A stretch of DNA of 55,092 bases, taken from positions 1 to 55,092 of the forward strand of contig NZ_LSGQ01000008.1 of assembly GCF_001675285.1 (NCBI RefSeq), written 5' to 3'. The DNA comes from Elizabethkingia miricola (GTDB lineage: Bacteria > Bacteroidota > Bacteroidia > Flavobacteriales > Weeksellaceae). Of the stretch, positions 9,045 through 16,745 are shown in pieces. Numbering within the stretch: the stretch's first letter is position 1; every line of letters begins with the position of its first letter. A program made the position numbers and the translations under genes. Under the pieces are notes generated by a model that worked only from the letters and a program-made list of their open reading frames with translations, ran no database searches and had not been told where the DNA came from.

Positions 9045-9191
9045 TTATTAAATATTTATAAAAACATGTAAAATGCTGAATATTTAAAAAATATAAATAT
9101 TCCACATCTTATAACGAAATAAAAATACTAATTATTATGCCTAATCAATGAGTGAGCTGTACTAAAGCTTCATAACTTTTGTTAAAAAAAG

Positions 9192-11633
9192 TTAAAAATC
9201 GACATAGAGATTCAATTTCACACTTTTGTAACCTGAAATTTCATTGAATTCATCTATTGAAGTAGAGACAAATTGTTTGAACAGATTGTATTTTTTTCCT
9301 TTAGGAAGTTTTAGTAAAATCTGATACTGGTATAAATTATTAATCCTGAAAATCTGTGATTTTTCTGGTCCCAGTATACATTCTTCCGGCAAATACTTTC
9401 TTAGGACAGAGCCTAGAAACTGGGATGCTCTTTCTACTTTATCTTCCCGGCGGTGCTTTAATTCTATGAAAATTAATTTCACAAAAGGCGGATATAAGAA
9501 TCTGTTTCTTTCCTGAATAAAGTATTCGTATATGTGATCCGGATCCTTTGACAATTTCTCAAAAATGGTCTGGTAGGGATTATAAGTCTGAAGCAGCATT
9601 CTTCCGTGTTGCGAAGTTCTTCCGGCGCGTCCTGCCATCTGAGTGAAAAGCTGATAAGCTCTTTCTTCTGCCCGAAAGTCCTGAATATGCAGCATTGCAT
9701 CTGATTTTGGAACCACAACAAGATCCACATGATCAAAATCCAGTCCTTTAGAAATCATCTGGGTACCAATAATAATATCCAGTTCCTGATTTTCTACTCT
9801 TTCGAAGAACTTCTCGTAAGCAAATTTAGTCCGCATAGCATCCAGATCCATTCGTCCAACTTCTGCTTCCGGAAATAGACGCTGAACTTCTTCTTCCAAT
9901 TGCTGAATCCCCAAACCTTTTGTAGTAAGATTTTCTGAACGACAGGATGGACATTGCTTAGGCACAGCTGATCTCTGACCACAATAGTGACACTTCAGCT
10001 CGTTGGATACTTTATGATAAGTCATCACAACATCGCAATTGCTACAATATTGTGTATAACCACAGCTTTCACATTCTATCACATTGGCATATCCACGGCG
10101 ATTGTGAAGGATGATAACCTGCTTCTTCTGCTCCAATTGCTCCCTGATCTCCATAATCATCTGCATTGTAAAGCTGCCATTGGTTGTTTTCAGATTCTGT
10201 GCTTCTTTAAAGTCAATCAGGTTGATCTTAGGAACCTTGCTTTCGCCAAAACGTTCATCTAATTTTACCAGTCCAATTTTATTGGTTAAGGCCGAATAAT
10301 AAGATTCTACTGAAGGTGTTGCACTGCCCAGCAGAACTTTAGCCTTGTAAAATTTACCTAAAACAATTGCCGCATCTTTGGCATTGAAAAAGGGCTGAAC
10401 AGTTGTTGTTTTATATTGTGAATCGTGTTCTTCATCTACAATTACCATCCCGAGATTCTGAAATGGTAAAAAGAGTGCATTCCGAGTTCCCAGAACAATT
10501 TTCAGTTGGTTATTTTTCACCTTTCTCCAAATTTCAACCTTTTCAAAGTCGGTTAATTTGGAATGGTAAAAACCGAGTAACTGTCCGTATTTTTTCTCTA
10601 ATCTTTGGGTAATCTGCTTAGTCAATGCGACTTCCGGGAAAAGCATTAATACATTTTTTCCGGAAGCTACCGTTTCTTCTATTTTGGAAATATACAGGTG
10701 GGTTTTACCAGACCCCGTAACACCATGTAGCAAGACAACATCTTTCTCTTCGTACTGCTTTACAATTTCCCACAAAGCTTTTTGCTGAAGATCTGTAAGC
10801 TGTTCTATTTGCTCCAAATCCCCGTCATACGAGTCTATACGATCTTTTTGCAAATAAAACTCTTCTACATAGCCTTTGTCAACAAGTGCTTTTAGCTGTT
10901 GACTGCTGAAAAATTTATCTTCAAAAAGTTCTGATTTTTTTACAAACGGATCTTCGGATGTTGCTTTATCCAGAATGGCCAGAAAAAGATCTTTTTGTTT
11001 AGGCGCTTTATTCAGTATAGAAAGGATTTCATGGAGTGCTACGCTTTCCAGCAGTCCTTCTTTCAATCTGATATATGAAACCTCTTTAGCTTTATACTTT
11101 TCGCTAATTTTCTCATCAATAACAATCAGACGCTCGTCGATTAGACTGTTAAGCGTCTTCATGATCTCTTTTCTGGGAATAAATGCTTCAAGTTCCTGGA
11201 GATTAATCACAGACTTTACTTCCAATGCCTGCATCAGATGTATCTCGTGGACATCCAGCACTTCATAATCAACTTCTACATCCGGATTCCTCTTTACATA
11301 AGTTTCGCTTTCCAGTTTTAAAGAAGAAGGAAATGCAAAACGGTATACTTCACCTACATTACACAAATAGTAATCCGAAACCCATTGCCAGAATTTCAGT
11401 TGCTCCTCCGGCAGGATAGCTTCATTATCCAAAGCGGAAATAATTTCTTTTGGTAAAAATGCTTCCGGTTCTCTGTCATGAATTTCAGCAACAATACCCG
11501 TATAAAGTTTTTTTCCGCCAAAAGGAACTACAACACGCATTCCGATCGCCAGTTTACCATATAAAAAAACAGGAACTTTATAGGTATAAGTTCCTTTAAT
11601 ATTTAATGGTAAAATGAGCTGAGCAAACATCAT
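9192..11633 (-). CDS. priA: Primosomal protein N' (replication restart helicase)
   Basis: PriA reloads the replisome at stalled forks as a 3'-5' DNA helicase. The 813-residue product has the N-terminal 3'-DNA-binding domain (MMFAQLILPLN... about 1-100), the helicase core with Walker A HGVTGSGKT (303-311), DEEH at 400-403 and a zinc-binding region of paired cysteines (CESCGYTQYCSNC, then CHYCGQ and CPSC at about 525-570), and motif VI AGRAGR. The gene begins ATGATG, so the start may be 11633 or 11630. It lies between dacB and proline dehydrogenase on the same strand, but a terminator upstream argues for its own promoter. Confidence 0.96.
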   Translation of the reverse strand: MMFAQLILPLNIKGTYTYKVPVFLYGKLAIGMRVVVPFGGKKLYTGIVAEIHDREPEAFLPKEIISALDNEAILPEEQLKFWQWVSDYYLCNVGEVYRFAFPSSLKLESETYVKRNPDVEVDYEVLDVHEIHLMQALEVKSVINLQELEAFIPRKEIMKTLNSLIDERLIVIDEKISEKYKAKEVSYIRLKEGLLESVALHEILSILNKAPKQKDLFLAILDKATSEDPFVKKSELFEDKFFSSQQLKALVDKGYVEEFYLQKDRIDSYDGDLEQIEQLTDLQQKALWEIVKQYEEKDVVLLHGVTGSGKTHLYISKIEETVASGKNVLMLFPEVALTKQITQRLEKKYGQLLGFYHSKLTDFEKVEIWRKVKNNQLKIVLGTRNALFLPFQNLGMVIVDEEHDSQYKTTTVQPFFNAKDAAIVLGKFYKAKVLLGSATPSVESYYSALTNKIGLVKLDERFGESKVPKINLIDFKEAQNLKTTNGSFTMQMIMEIREQLEQKKQVIILHNRRGYANVIECESCGYTQYCSNCDVVMTYHKVSNELKCHYCGQRSAVPKQCPSCRSENLTTKGLGIQQLEEEVQRLFPEAEVGRMDLDAMRTKFAYEKFFERVENQELDIIIGTQMISKGLDFDHVDLVVVPKSDAMLHIQDFRAEERAYQLFTQMAGRAGRTSQHGRMLLQTYNPYQTIFEKLSKDPDHIYEYFIQERNRFLYPPFVKLIFIELKHRREDKVERASQFLGSVLRKYLPEECILGPEKSQIFRINNLYQYQILLKLPKGKKYNLFKQFVSTSIDEFNEISGYKSVKLNLYVDF

Positions 11634-11650
11634 TTTTGTTTAAAAATATA

Positions 11651-11716
11651 AAAAATCTGAGAGTGAGTACTTCTTCTATAGTTCTATAGCAGAAAATTTT
11701 CTCAATCTCAGATTTT
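11651..11716 (-). terminator. Terminator after proline dehydrogenase
   Basis: The arms AAAATCTGAGA (11652-11662) and TCTCAGATTTT (11706-11716) are exact complements around a long loop; the minus strand continues into a T-rich run towards priA. Confidence 0.6.
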
Positions 11717-11724
11717 CAGATTAT

Positions 11725-12894
11725 TTATTTTTTCTTTCTTCTTTCGATTTCTTTCTGAATCAAAGAAAGTTCTCTTCCTGTCTGTCCTGCCACAGAAGTA
11801 TTTTCCTGCGCACGGCGTGTTAAATATGGTACTACATCTTTTACAGGACCATAAGGTAAATATTTAGCTACATTATAATGTAAGCTGGAAAGATAGAACG
11901 TAATATTATCGGACATTCCGTATAACTGACCGAAATATACATGAGATGAATCGTTTGACAGTCCTGCGGCTTTCATCTTATCCATTATCAGCTCGGTACT
12001 TTTCTCGTTGTGAGTTCCGAAGAACGCTGAAACAATATCCTGATGCCCCATAATAAAGTCGATACCTGCATTATAGTTATCATCTGTAGCTTGCTTAGTA
12101 GGCTGGATTGGTGAAGGATACCCCATTCTTATGGCTCTGTCGCGCTCTTTTTCCATATAAGCACCACGAACAATTTTATAACCAATAAAATAACCTTTTT
12201 CACGAGCTCTTTGCAAGTGCCCTTCCATATATTCCAATCTGAAGGTTCTGTACATCTGGATGGTATTCCATACAATAGGAGTTTCCTTATTGTATTTTTC
12301 CATCATTTCTTCAGTAAGGTGATCTGCTGCATCCTGCATCCAGGATTCCTCAGCATCCACCATTACTTTAATATTGTTTTCATGGCATAACTTACAAACT
12401 TCATCAAAACGGGTTCTTACGCGCTCCCACTCTTCCTTTTCGCTTGTTGTAAGTTCTCTTCCTTTTCCAACTTCTTCATAAAGATCTATTCTTCCGAAAG
12501 CCGTTGGTTTGAATACCACAAACGGTATCGCGGGATTACCTTTAGAGAATTTGATAATATCTTTAATCTCATTGCAGATTTTGTCAAAGCTTTCTTCATC
12601 CTCTTTACCTTCTACAGAATAATCGAAGATGCTACCTACTCCTCTCTTCCATAGCTTGTTTACCGCCTGTATACTTTCTTCGCGGGTTTCACCACCACAG
12701 AATTGTTCGAATAAAGTTTTCTTTACAATTCCGTCTACAAAAGGAAAGTTGTTCTTTACGGTAAAATTCAGCATAGAAACTCCCATGTTTGTTAGTGTAG
12801 GGTTTTCAATACCTTTGAACATCCAGTATGCTTTTCTCAACTGGTCTGTTGTTTTATCTGCAAATGCAATCTGTGTATTATCAAAAATACTCAT
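11725..12894 (-). CDS. Proline dehydrogenase (FAD)
   Basis: The 389-residue product (start MSIFDNTQ at 12894) oxidises proline to pyrroline-5-carboxylate. It contains the family blocks VVFKPTAFGR, VMVDAEESW, GYKIVRGAYMEKER and FGTHNE, with a C-terminal RRAQENTS segment that lines the active site (the family RRxxEN motif). It is the stand-alone ProDH, not a PutA fusion; no P5C dehydrogenase gene is in the window. A longer reading frame begins at 12948, but that would place 18 residues across the promoter region: on the minus strand TAAATTTG at 12922-12929 matches the -7 consensus. It diverges from aroB. Confidence 0.92.
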   Translation of the reverse strand: MSIFDNTQIAFADKTTDQLRKAYWMFKGIENPTLTNMGVSMLNFTVKNNFPFVDGIVKKTLFEQFCGGETREESIQAVNKLWKRGVGSIFDYSVEGKEDEESFDKICNEIKDIIKFSKGNPAIPFVVFKPTAFGRIDLYEEVGKGRELTTSEKEEWERVRTRFDEVCKLCHENNIKVMVDAEESWMQDAADHLTEEMMEKYNKETPIVWNTIQMYRTFRLEYMEGHLQRAREKGYFIGYKIVRGAYMEKERDRAIRMGYPSPIQPTKQATDDNYNAGIDFIMGHQDIVSAFFGTHNEKSTELIMDKMKAAGLSNDSSHVYFGQLYGMSDNITFYLSSLHYNVAKYLPYGPVKDVVPYLTRRAQENTSVAGQTGRELSLIQKEIERRKKK

Positions 12895-12921
12895 CTCTAT
12901 TTCTATTAAATTTATGATTCG

Positions 12922-12995
12922 CAAATTTAGTAAAAGTATGCTGGACAATACACTATCTTTTAAGTACTTTTTTCAATTCAAAAACGGTATTTTTG
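12922..12995. promoter_or_regulatory. Divergent promoter region, proline dehydrogenase / aroB
   Basis: Minus-strand TAAATTTG (12922-12929) and plus-strand TATTTTTG (12988-12995) both match the TAnnTTTG -7 box. The -33 TTG elements are not at ideal spacing for either, so positions are tentative. Confidence 0.5.
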
Positions 12996-13020
12996 CATGA
13001 TATAAAAATTAGTAATCAGA

Positions 13021-14064
13021 ATGATCAGCTTTTTAGACGACAACTTCAGCCAGCTTAACGAATATATTAGTAAAATCAATCCTAGCCTGCTTCTATTATT
13101 GGTAGACGAAAATACTCATGAATATTGCCTTCCTGCTGTATTGGCAAATCTGGAAACTACTATTCCATTCGAAATCATTGAGATTGAGGCCGGAGAAGAA
13201 GGAAAAAATATAGGAACTGCTGCTCAGTTATGGGAAATCCTTTCGGAATTCGGTACTGACAGAAATGCCTTAATGATTAATATTGGTGGTGGTGTTATTA
13301 CTGATATGGGTGGCTTTGTTGCTTCTACATATAAAAGAGGTATTAAATTCATTAATATCCCGACAACTCTATTGTCTATGGTAGATGCTTCCATTGGAGG
13401 AAAAACAGGAATAGACCATCAGTTTTACAAAAACATTATCGGCACCTTCGCATTACCTGAAAAAATATTTGCTTACCCAAAGTTTTTACAGACGTTACCA
13501 TTTACGGAGCTAAGAAGCGGTTTTGCCGAGATGCTGAAGCATGGACTGATCGCTTCCGACCAACATTGGAACAATCTAAAACAACTGGAATTAACACCAG
13601 AGAATATAGAGCCATTTGTAGTGGACTCTATGAACATTAAGCAATATGTGGTAGAGCAAGACTTCAAAGAACAGAATGTTCGGAAAACGCTTAACTTCGG
13701 CCATACAATAGGACATGCTATAGAAAGTCTTTTTCTTCAGCAGGAAGCCCCAATTCCACATGGCGAAGCTGTAGCGGCAGGAATGATTATGGAAGCTCAC
13801 CTATCCTACTCTAACCAATTGATAGATGAAGCTACTCTAGCAGAAATTACTAATGCTATTACAACAATATACCCATATCTATCTATTGATAATTTTAGCC
13901 ATGAGGATATTTACAATCTGATGCTAAATGACAAGAAGAATAGTAATGGTATTATAAAATTCTCAATTATAGATAAAATAGGTCACTGCCTGTATGATTA
14001 TGAGGTAACAAAAAGTCAGACAGAAACTGCCATTCAGTACTACCGAGAAGCCTATAAGGCATAA
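13021..14064 (+). CDS. aroB: 3-dehydroquinate synthase
   Basis: AroB makes 3-dehydroquinate from DAHP, the second step of the shikimate pathway, using NAD+ and a metal. The 347-residue protein shows GGGVITDMGGFVASTYKRG (NAD and metal region), PTTLLSMVDASIGGKTGID, LRSGFAEMLKHG, and the metal ligands in LNFGHTIGHAIES and HGEAVAAGM. It is of usual length. It stands alone between proline dehydrogenase (divergent) and the barrel genes; I see no clear hairpin after its stop. Confidence 0.95.
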   Translation: MISFLDDNFSQLNEYISKINPSLLLLLVDENTHEYCLPAVLANLETTIPFEIIEIEAGEEGKNIGTAAQLWEILSEFGTDRNALMINIGGGVITDMGGFVASTYKRGIKFINIPTTLLSMVDASIGGKTGIDHQFYKNIIGTFALPEKIFAYPKFLQTLPFTELRSGFAEMLKHGLIASDQHWNNLKQLELTPENIEPFVVDSMNIKQYVVEQDFKEQNVRKTLNFGHTIGHAIESLFLQQEAPIPHGEAVAAGMIMEAHLSYSNQLIDEATLAEITNAITTIYPYLSIDNFSHEDIYNLMLNDKKNSNGIIKFSIIDKIGHCLYDYEVTKSQTETAIQYYREAYKA

Positions 14065-14182
14065 TTTAAGCTTTATACAATTATTTAAACTTATTCCAAA
14101 TTAAAACATAAACATTGTAATTACCAATGTTTTAAATGTTAACTATAAAAGTAATTTGACATTTTTGTCAAAAGAAATAAAG

Positions 14183-14198
14183 TTTGGCATTCCATTTG
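14183..14198 (+). promoter_or_regulatory. Sigma-54-like -24/-12 element, barrel gene 1
   Basis: TTTGGCATTCCATTTG. GG (14186-14187) and the G at 14198 have ten bases between them, as in -24/-12 promoters. The same pattern precedes barrel genes 2 and 3. It lies 66 bases before the ATG. The -12 dinucleotide is GA, not the consensus GC. Confidence 0.45.
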
Positions 14199-14263
14199 AA
14201 ATAATGCTAGCATCAAAAAAGAGATTAAGTTTAAAATTATTAAAAAAAGTAAAATTTAAAATT

Positions 14264-14851
14264 ATGAAAAAGGTATTTTTAGGATTAGGTATTGTATTAG
14301 GTACAATGGCATTCGCACAATCTACAGCTGGTCCAAGATTCGGTATTAAAGCTGGTGGTAACCTTTCTGATTTAACAAACTTAAATGGTGAAAAATCTAA
14401 AATAGGATTCTACGCAGGTGTATTTATGAACGCTCCAATTTCTTCAGATTTCAGCATTCAGCCAGAGGTTGTATACAGCCAGCAAGGTGCTAAATTCAAA
14501 GATTTTGGAAATGTAACAGATCAAAAAACAAACTTAGGGTATATTAATGTACCAGTGATGGTTCAGTATAATGCAACTCCGGATTTCTATCTTGAAGCTG
14601 GTCCTGAATTTGGTTTCTTAGTGGATGCACAAGATAAAAGCAAAGTAAGTGGCATAAATATGAACACCAGTGGTACTGACGGTTATAACACTTTTAACTT
14701 CGGTATGGGGCTAGGTGCAGGTTACAGATTTACACCAAACATTAGCATCAACGCTCGTTATACAGCAGGTTTTACAAATATCGTGAAAAATAACGGCGGT
14801 GATTCTGTAAGAAATAACAACTTCCAATTAGGATTAGGTTATACTTTCTAA
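14264..14851 (+). CDS. Outer-membrane beta-barrel protein (PorT-like), paralogue 1
   Basis: A 195-residue secreted protein: MKKVFLGLGIVLGTMAFAQ is a clean signal peptide. The mature part has alternating strands ending in aromatic residues (GPRFGIKAGGNLS, SIQPEVVYSQQGA, YLEAGPEFGFL, GLGAGYRFTPNISINARYTAG) and ends LGLGYTF with a terminal Phe, the signal for barrel insertion. This fits the outer-membrane beta-barrel family of Bacteroidota. I chose the ATG at 14264 over the upstream frame start at 14156 because of the signal peptide and because 38 bases around it are identical to barrel gene 2. It is the first of three tandem paralogues. Ligand or role unknown. Confidence 0.85.
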   Translation: MKKVFLGLGIVLGTMAFAQSTAGPRFGIKAGGNLSDLTNLNGEKSKIGFYAGVFMNAPISSDFSIQPEVVYSQQGAKFKDFGNVTDQKTNLGYINVPVMVQYNATPDFYLEAGPEFGFLVDAQDKSKVSGINMNTSGTDGYNTFNFGMGLGAGYRFTPNISINARYTAGFTNIVKNNGGDSVRNNNFQLGLGYTF

Positions 14852-14878
14852 GAAAAAGCAACATCAATTATTATAAGA

Positions 14879-14905
14879 GGACTGTCAGTTGACAGTCCTT
14901 TTTTT
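14879..14905 (+). terminator. Intrinsic terminator after barrel gene 1
   Basis: The arms GGACTGTC (14879-14886) and GACAGTCC (14891-14898) are followed by seven Ts. Confidence 0.85.
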
Positions 14906-15208
14906 GCTCCCTACTCTTCAGTATTTTTTTACCTAATAGTTTGTTATCAATTTTGAAATCTGGACATTTTATTTTTTTCCACTCTAAATTGAAAGTATAA
15001 TTCAAAGAACTCGGATTGGATTATTTTTCTTCCGAATGACCAAGATTTTATCCTTTTATATTTATTTTCCCTGCTCTGTATCAATTCGCTAAGGCTATTT
15101 ATCATAATATTATAATTTCTCTTAAAAAGATATTGAATCTATAATTTAAAACGTATAAAAACATGACTTTCGTCATGTTTAGCGTCTTTTATATACCCAA
15201 AAAACCCT
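14906..15208. other. Non-coding spacer upstream of barrel gene 2
   Basis: I see no gene. It is AT-rich. It holds TGAAATCTGGAC at 14954-14965, a 12-mer repeated at 15969-15980 just upstream of the barrel gene 3 promoter, and the palindrome at 15159-15180. Confidence 0.5.
15159..15180. promoter_or_regulatory. Palindrome upstream of barrel gene 2 promoter
   Basis: The arms AAACATGAC (15159-15167) and GTCATGTTT (15172-15180) are exact complements around four bases. It ends 29 bases before the sigma-54-like element. It could bind a regulator or form an RNA hairpin; no T-run follows. Confidence 0.45.
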
Positions 15209-15209
15209 C

Positions 15210-15225
15210 TTTGGCACTTTGTTTG
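15210..15225 (+). promoter_or_regulatory. Sigma-54-like -24/-12 element, barrel gene 2
   Basis: TTTGGCACTTTGTTTG. TGGCAC is an exact -24 consensus; ten bases separate the GG from the -12 G (15225). It lies 40 bases before the ATG. Confidence 0.5.
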
Positions 15226-15264
15226 TAATTGTTATGACCTCAAAGTAAAGTAAAATTTAAAATT

Positions 15265-15897
15265 ATGAAAAAGGTATTTTTAGGCCTAGGGATTGTTCTA
15301 GGTACAATGGCTTTTGCCCAAACTACGAATAATGGTGGAATCAGATTTGGTATCAAAGGTGGTGGTAACCTTTCTAGAATTACAGAAGGGAACTTCAGCG
15401 ATACTCAACACAAATTTGGTTTTAACGGAGGTGTATTCATGAACATGCCAATCTCTGACAAGTTCAACTTCCAACCAGAAGTTATTTACAACTACATGGG
15501 TTCAAAATCTACTGCTGATGTAAATGGTGAAAAAATAAAAAACGAAACTAATTTAGGATACATCTCTGTTCCATTAATGGTACAGTTCAATGTAACGCCT
15601 AAATTCTATGTTGAAGCTGGTCCTGAATTCAGTTACTTAGTAAACGCTAACAACAAATTAAAAGAAGGCAGTCAAACCGTAACTAATAGCTGGGATAGCA
15701 AAGCTCTGGATGATCTTAAGAGATTCAACGCTGCAGGTGCTATCGGTTTAGGTTACAGAATTACTGACAACTGGGGTATTAACGCTAGATACATAACAGG
15801 ATTCACTAAAATCGGTAAGAATGATACTCCTAGAGGTCAATACTTCAACGATTCTAGAAATGAAAACATCCAGTTAGGATTGAGCTACACTTTCTAA
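15265..15897 (+). CDS. Outer-membrane beta-barrel protein (PorT-like), paralogue 2
   Basis: A 210-residue secreted barrel with the same signal peptide as paralogue 1 (MKKVFLGLGIVLGTMAFAQ) and matching strands: IRFGIKGGGNLSRI, FNFQPEVIYNYMGS, FYVEAGPEFSYLV, GLGYRITDNWGINARYITG, ending LGLSYTF. Compared with paralogue 1 it has a longer loop near 130-145 (KLKEGSQTVTNSWDSKAL), shared with paralogue 3. It has its own promoter element and terminator, so the three genes are separately expressed. Function unknown; outer-membrane location is inferred from signal peptide and C-terminal Phe. Confidence 0.86.
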   Translation: MKKVFLGLGIVLGTMAFAQTTNNGGIRFGIKGGGNLSRITEGNFSDTQHKFGFNGGVFMNMPISDKFNFQPEVIYNYMGSKSTADVNGEKIKNETNLGYISVPLMVQFNVTPKFYVEAGPEFSYLVNANNKLKEGSQTVTNSWDSKALDDLKRFNAAGAIGLGYRITDNWGINARYITGFTKIGKNDTPRGQYFNDSRNENIQLGLSYTF

Positions 15898-15936
15898 TCA
15901 GAAAAGAAAAATATCAATTATTGATTTCAATAAAAG

Positions 15937-15960
15937 AAGCCCGATTTAATCGGGCTTTCT
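15937..15960 (+). terminator. Intrinsic terminator after barrel gene 2
   Basis: The arms AAGCCCGAT (15937-15945) and ATCGGGCTT (15949-15957) are followed by TCTTTATTT. Confidence 0.8.
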
Positions 15961-15986
15961 TTATTTCCTGAAATCTGGACTTATTT

Positions 15987-16002
15987 TTTGGCATTCGGTT
16001 TG
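15987..16002 (+). promoter_or_regulatory. Sigma-54-like -24/-12 element, barrel gene 3
   Basis: TTTGGCATTCGGTTTG. GG (15990-15991), ten bases, then G (16002). It lies 29 bases before the ATG at 16031. The 12-mer TGAAATCTGGAC ends seven bases upstream. Confidence 0.45.
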
Positions 16003-16030
16003 TAGGTTTTCGGGAACTAAAATTTGATTT

Positions 16031-16654
16031 ATGAAAAAACTATTTTTAGGACTGGGATTACTGGCAGGAACTTTTGCCTTTTCACAAGTAGGTCCGAAAT
16101 TCGGTATTAAAGCGGGTATGAACGTTTCTTCAATCTCTGAAAACGGAGGCCTAAGCGATACAAAGTCTAAGATAGGTTTCAACGCTGGTGTTTTCTTAAA
16201 CGCTCCCCTTTCTTCTAATTTCAGTATTCAGCCAGAGGTTATTTACAACGATTTAGGCTCTAAAGTAACTTTCGGAAGAGACAATCAGAATTCTTACAGT
16301 ACCAACTTAGGCTACATTTCTGTACCGGTTATGTTTCAGTTCAATGCCACTCAACAGTTTTATTTAGAAGCAGGTCCGGAATTCAGTTTTCTGGTAAGCG
16401 CTAAAAACAAATTAAAAGATGGTAATGGTAATGTTTCTGTAGATGACTGGACAAAAACAGCTACAGATAATTTGAATACATTCAACTTTGGTTTAGGAGT
16501 AGGTCTTGGTTTCAATATTACACCAAATCTAGGGATCAATGCCCGTTATGTAGCAGGTTTAACGAATATCGGTAAAACAGACAATCCTATCGGATACAGC
16601 TATAGCAAATCGAAAAATAACGTATTCCAGGTAGGCTTAGGTTTAGCATTCTAA
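16031..16654 (+). CDS. Outer-membrane beta-barrel protein (PorT-like), paralogue 3
   Basis: A 207-residue secreted barrel with signal peptide MKKLFLGLGLLAGTFAFSQ. Strands line up with the two preceding genes: GPKFGIKAGMNVSSI, FSIQPEVIYNDLGS, FYLEAGPEFSFLVSA, GVGLGFNITPNLGINARYVAGLTNIG, ending VGLGLAF. It is closest to paralogue 2 in loop lengths. Three tandem copies of one barrel with separate promoters point to recent duplication and possibly different expression or binding. Role unknown. Confidence 0.86.
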   Translation: MKKLFLGLGLLAGTFAFSQVGPKFGIKAGMNVSSISENGGLSDTKSKIGFNAGVFLNAPLSSNFSIQPEVIYNDLGSKVTFGRDNQNSYSTNLGYISVPVMFQFNATQQFYLEAGPEFSFLVSAKNKLKDGNGNVSVDDWTKTATDNLNTFNFGLGVGLGFNITPNLGINARYVAGLTNIGKTDNPIGYSYSKSKNNVFQVGLGLAF

Positions 16655-16676
16655 TCACTTATTATTTAAATACAGT

Positions 16677-16705
16677 AAAGGTCAAGCATGATGCCTGACC
16701 TTTTT
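16677..16705 (+). terminator. Intrinsic terminator after barrel gene 3
   Basis: The arms AAAGGTCA (16677-16684) and TGACCTTT (16696-16703) continue into a short T-run. Confidence 0.75.
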
Positions 16706-16720
16706 CTTTAGCATTATCCG

Positions 16721-16728
16721 TATATTTG
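16721..16728 (+). promoter_or_regulatory. -7 box of metG promoter
   Basis: TATATTTG matches TAnnTTTG, 17 bases before the metG ATG; no TTG at the ideal upstream spacing. Confidence 0.5.
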
Positions 16729-16745
16729 CAAAAAACTAGAAAATA

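Noticed and set aside
14156-14263. N-terminal extension of barrel gene 1
   Set aside because: It runs across the promoter-like element and would bury the signal peptide.
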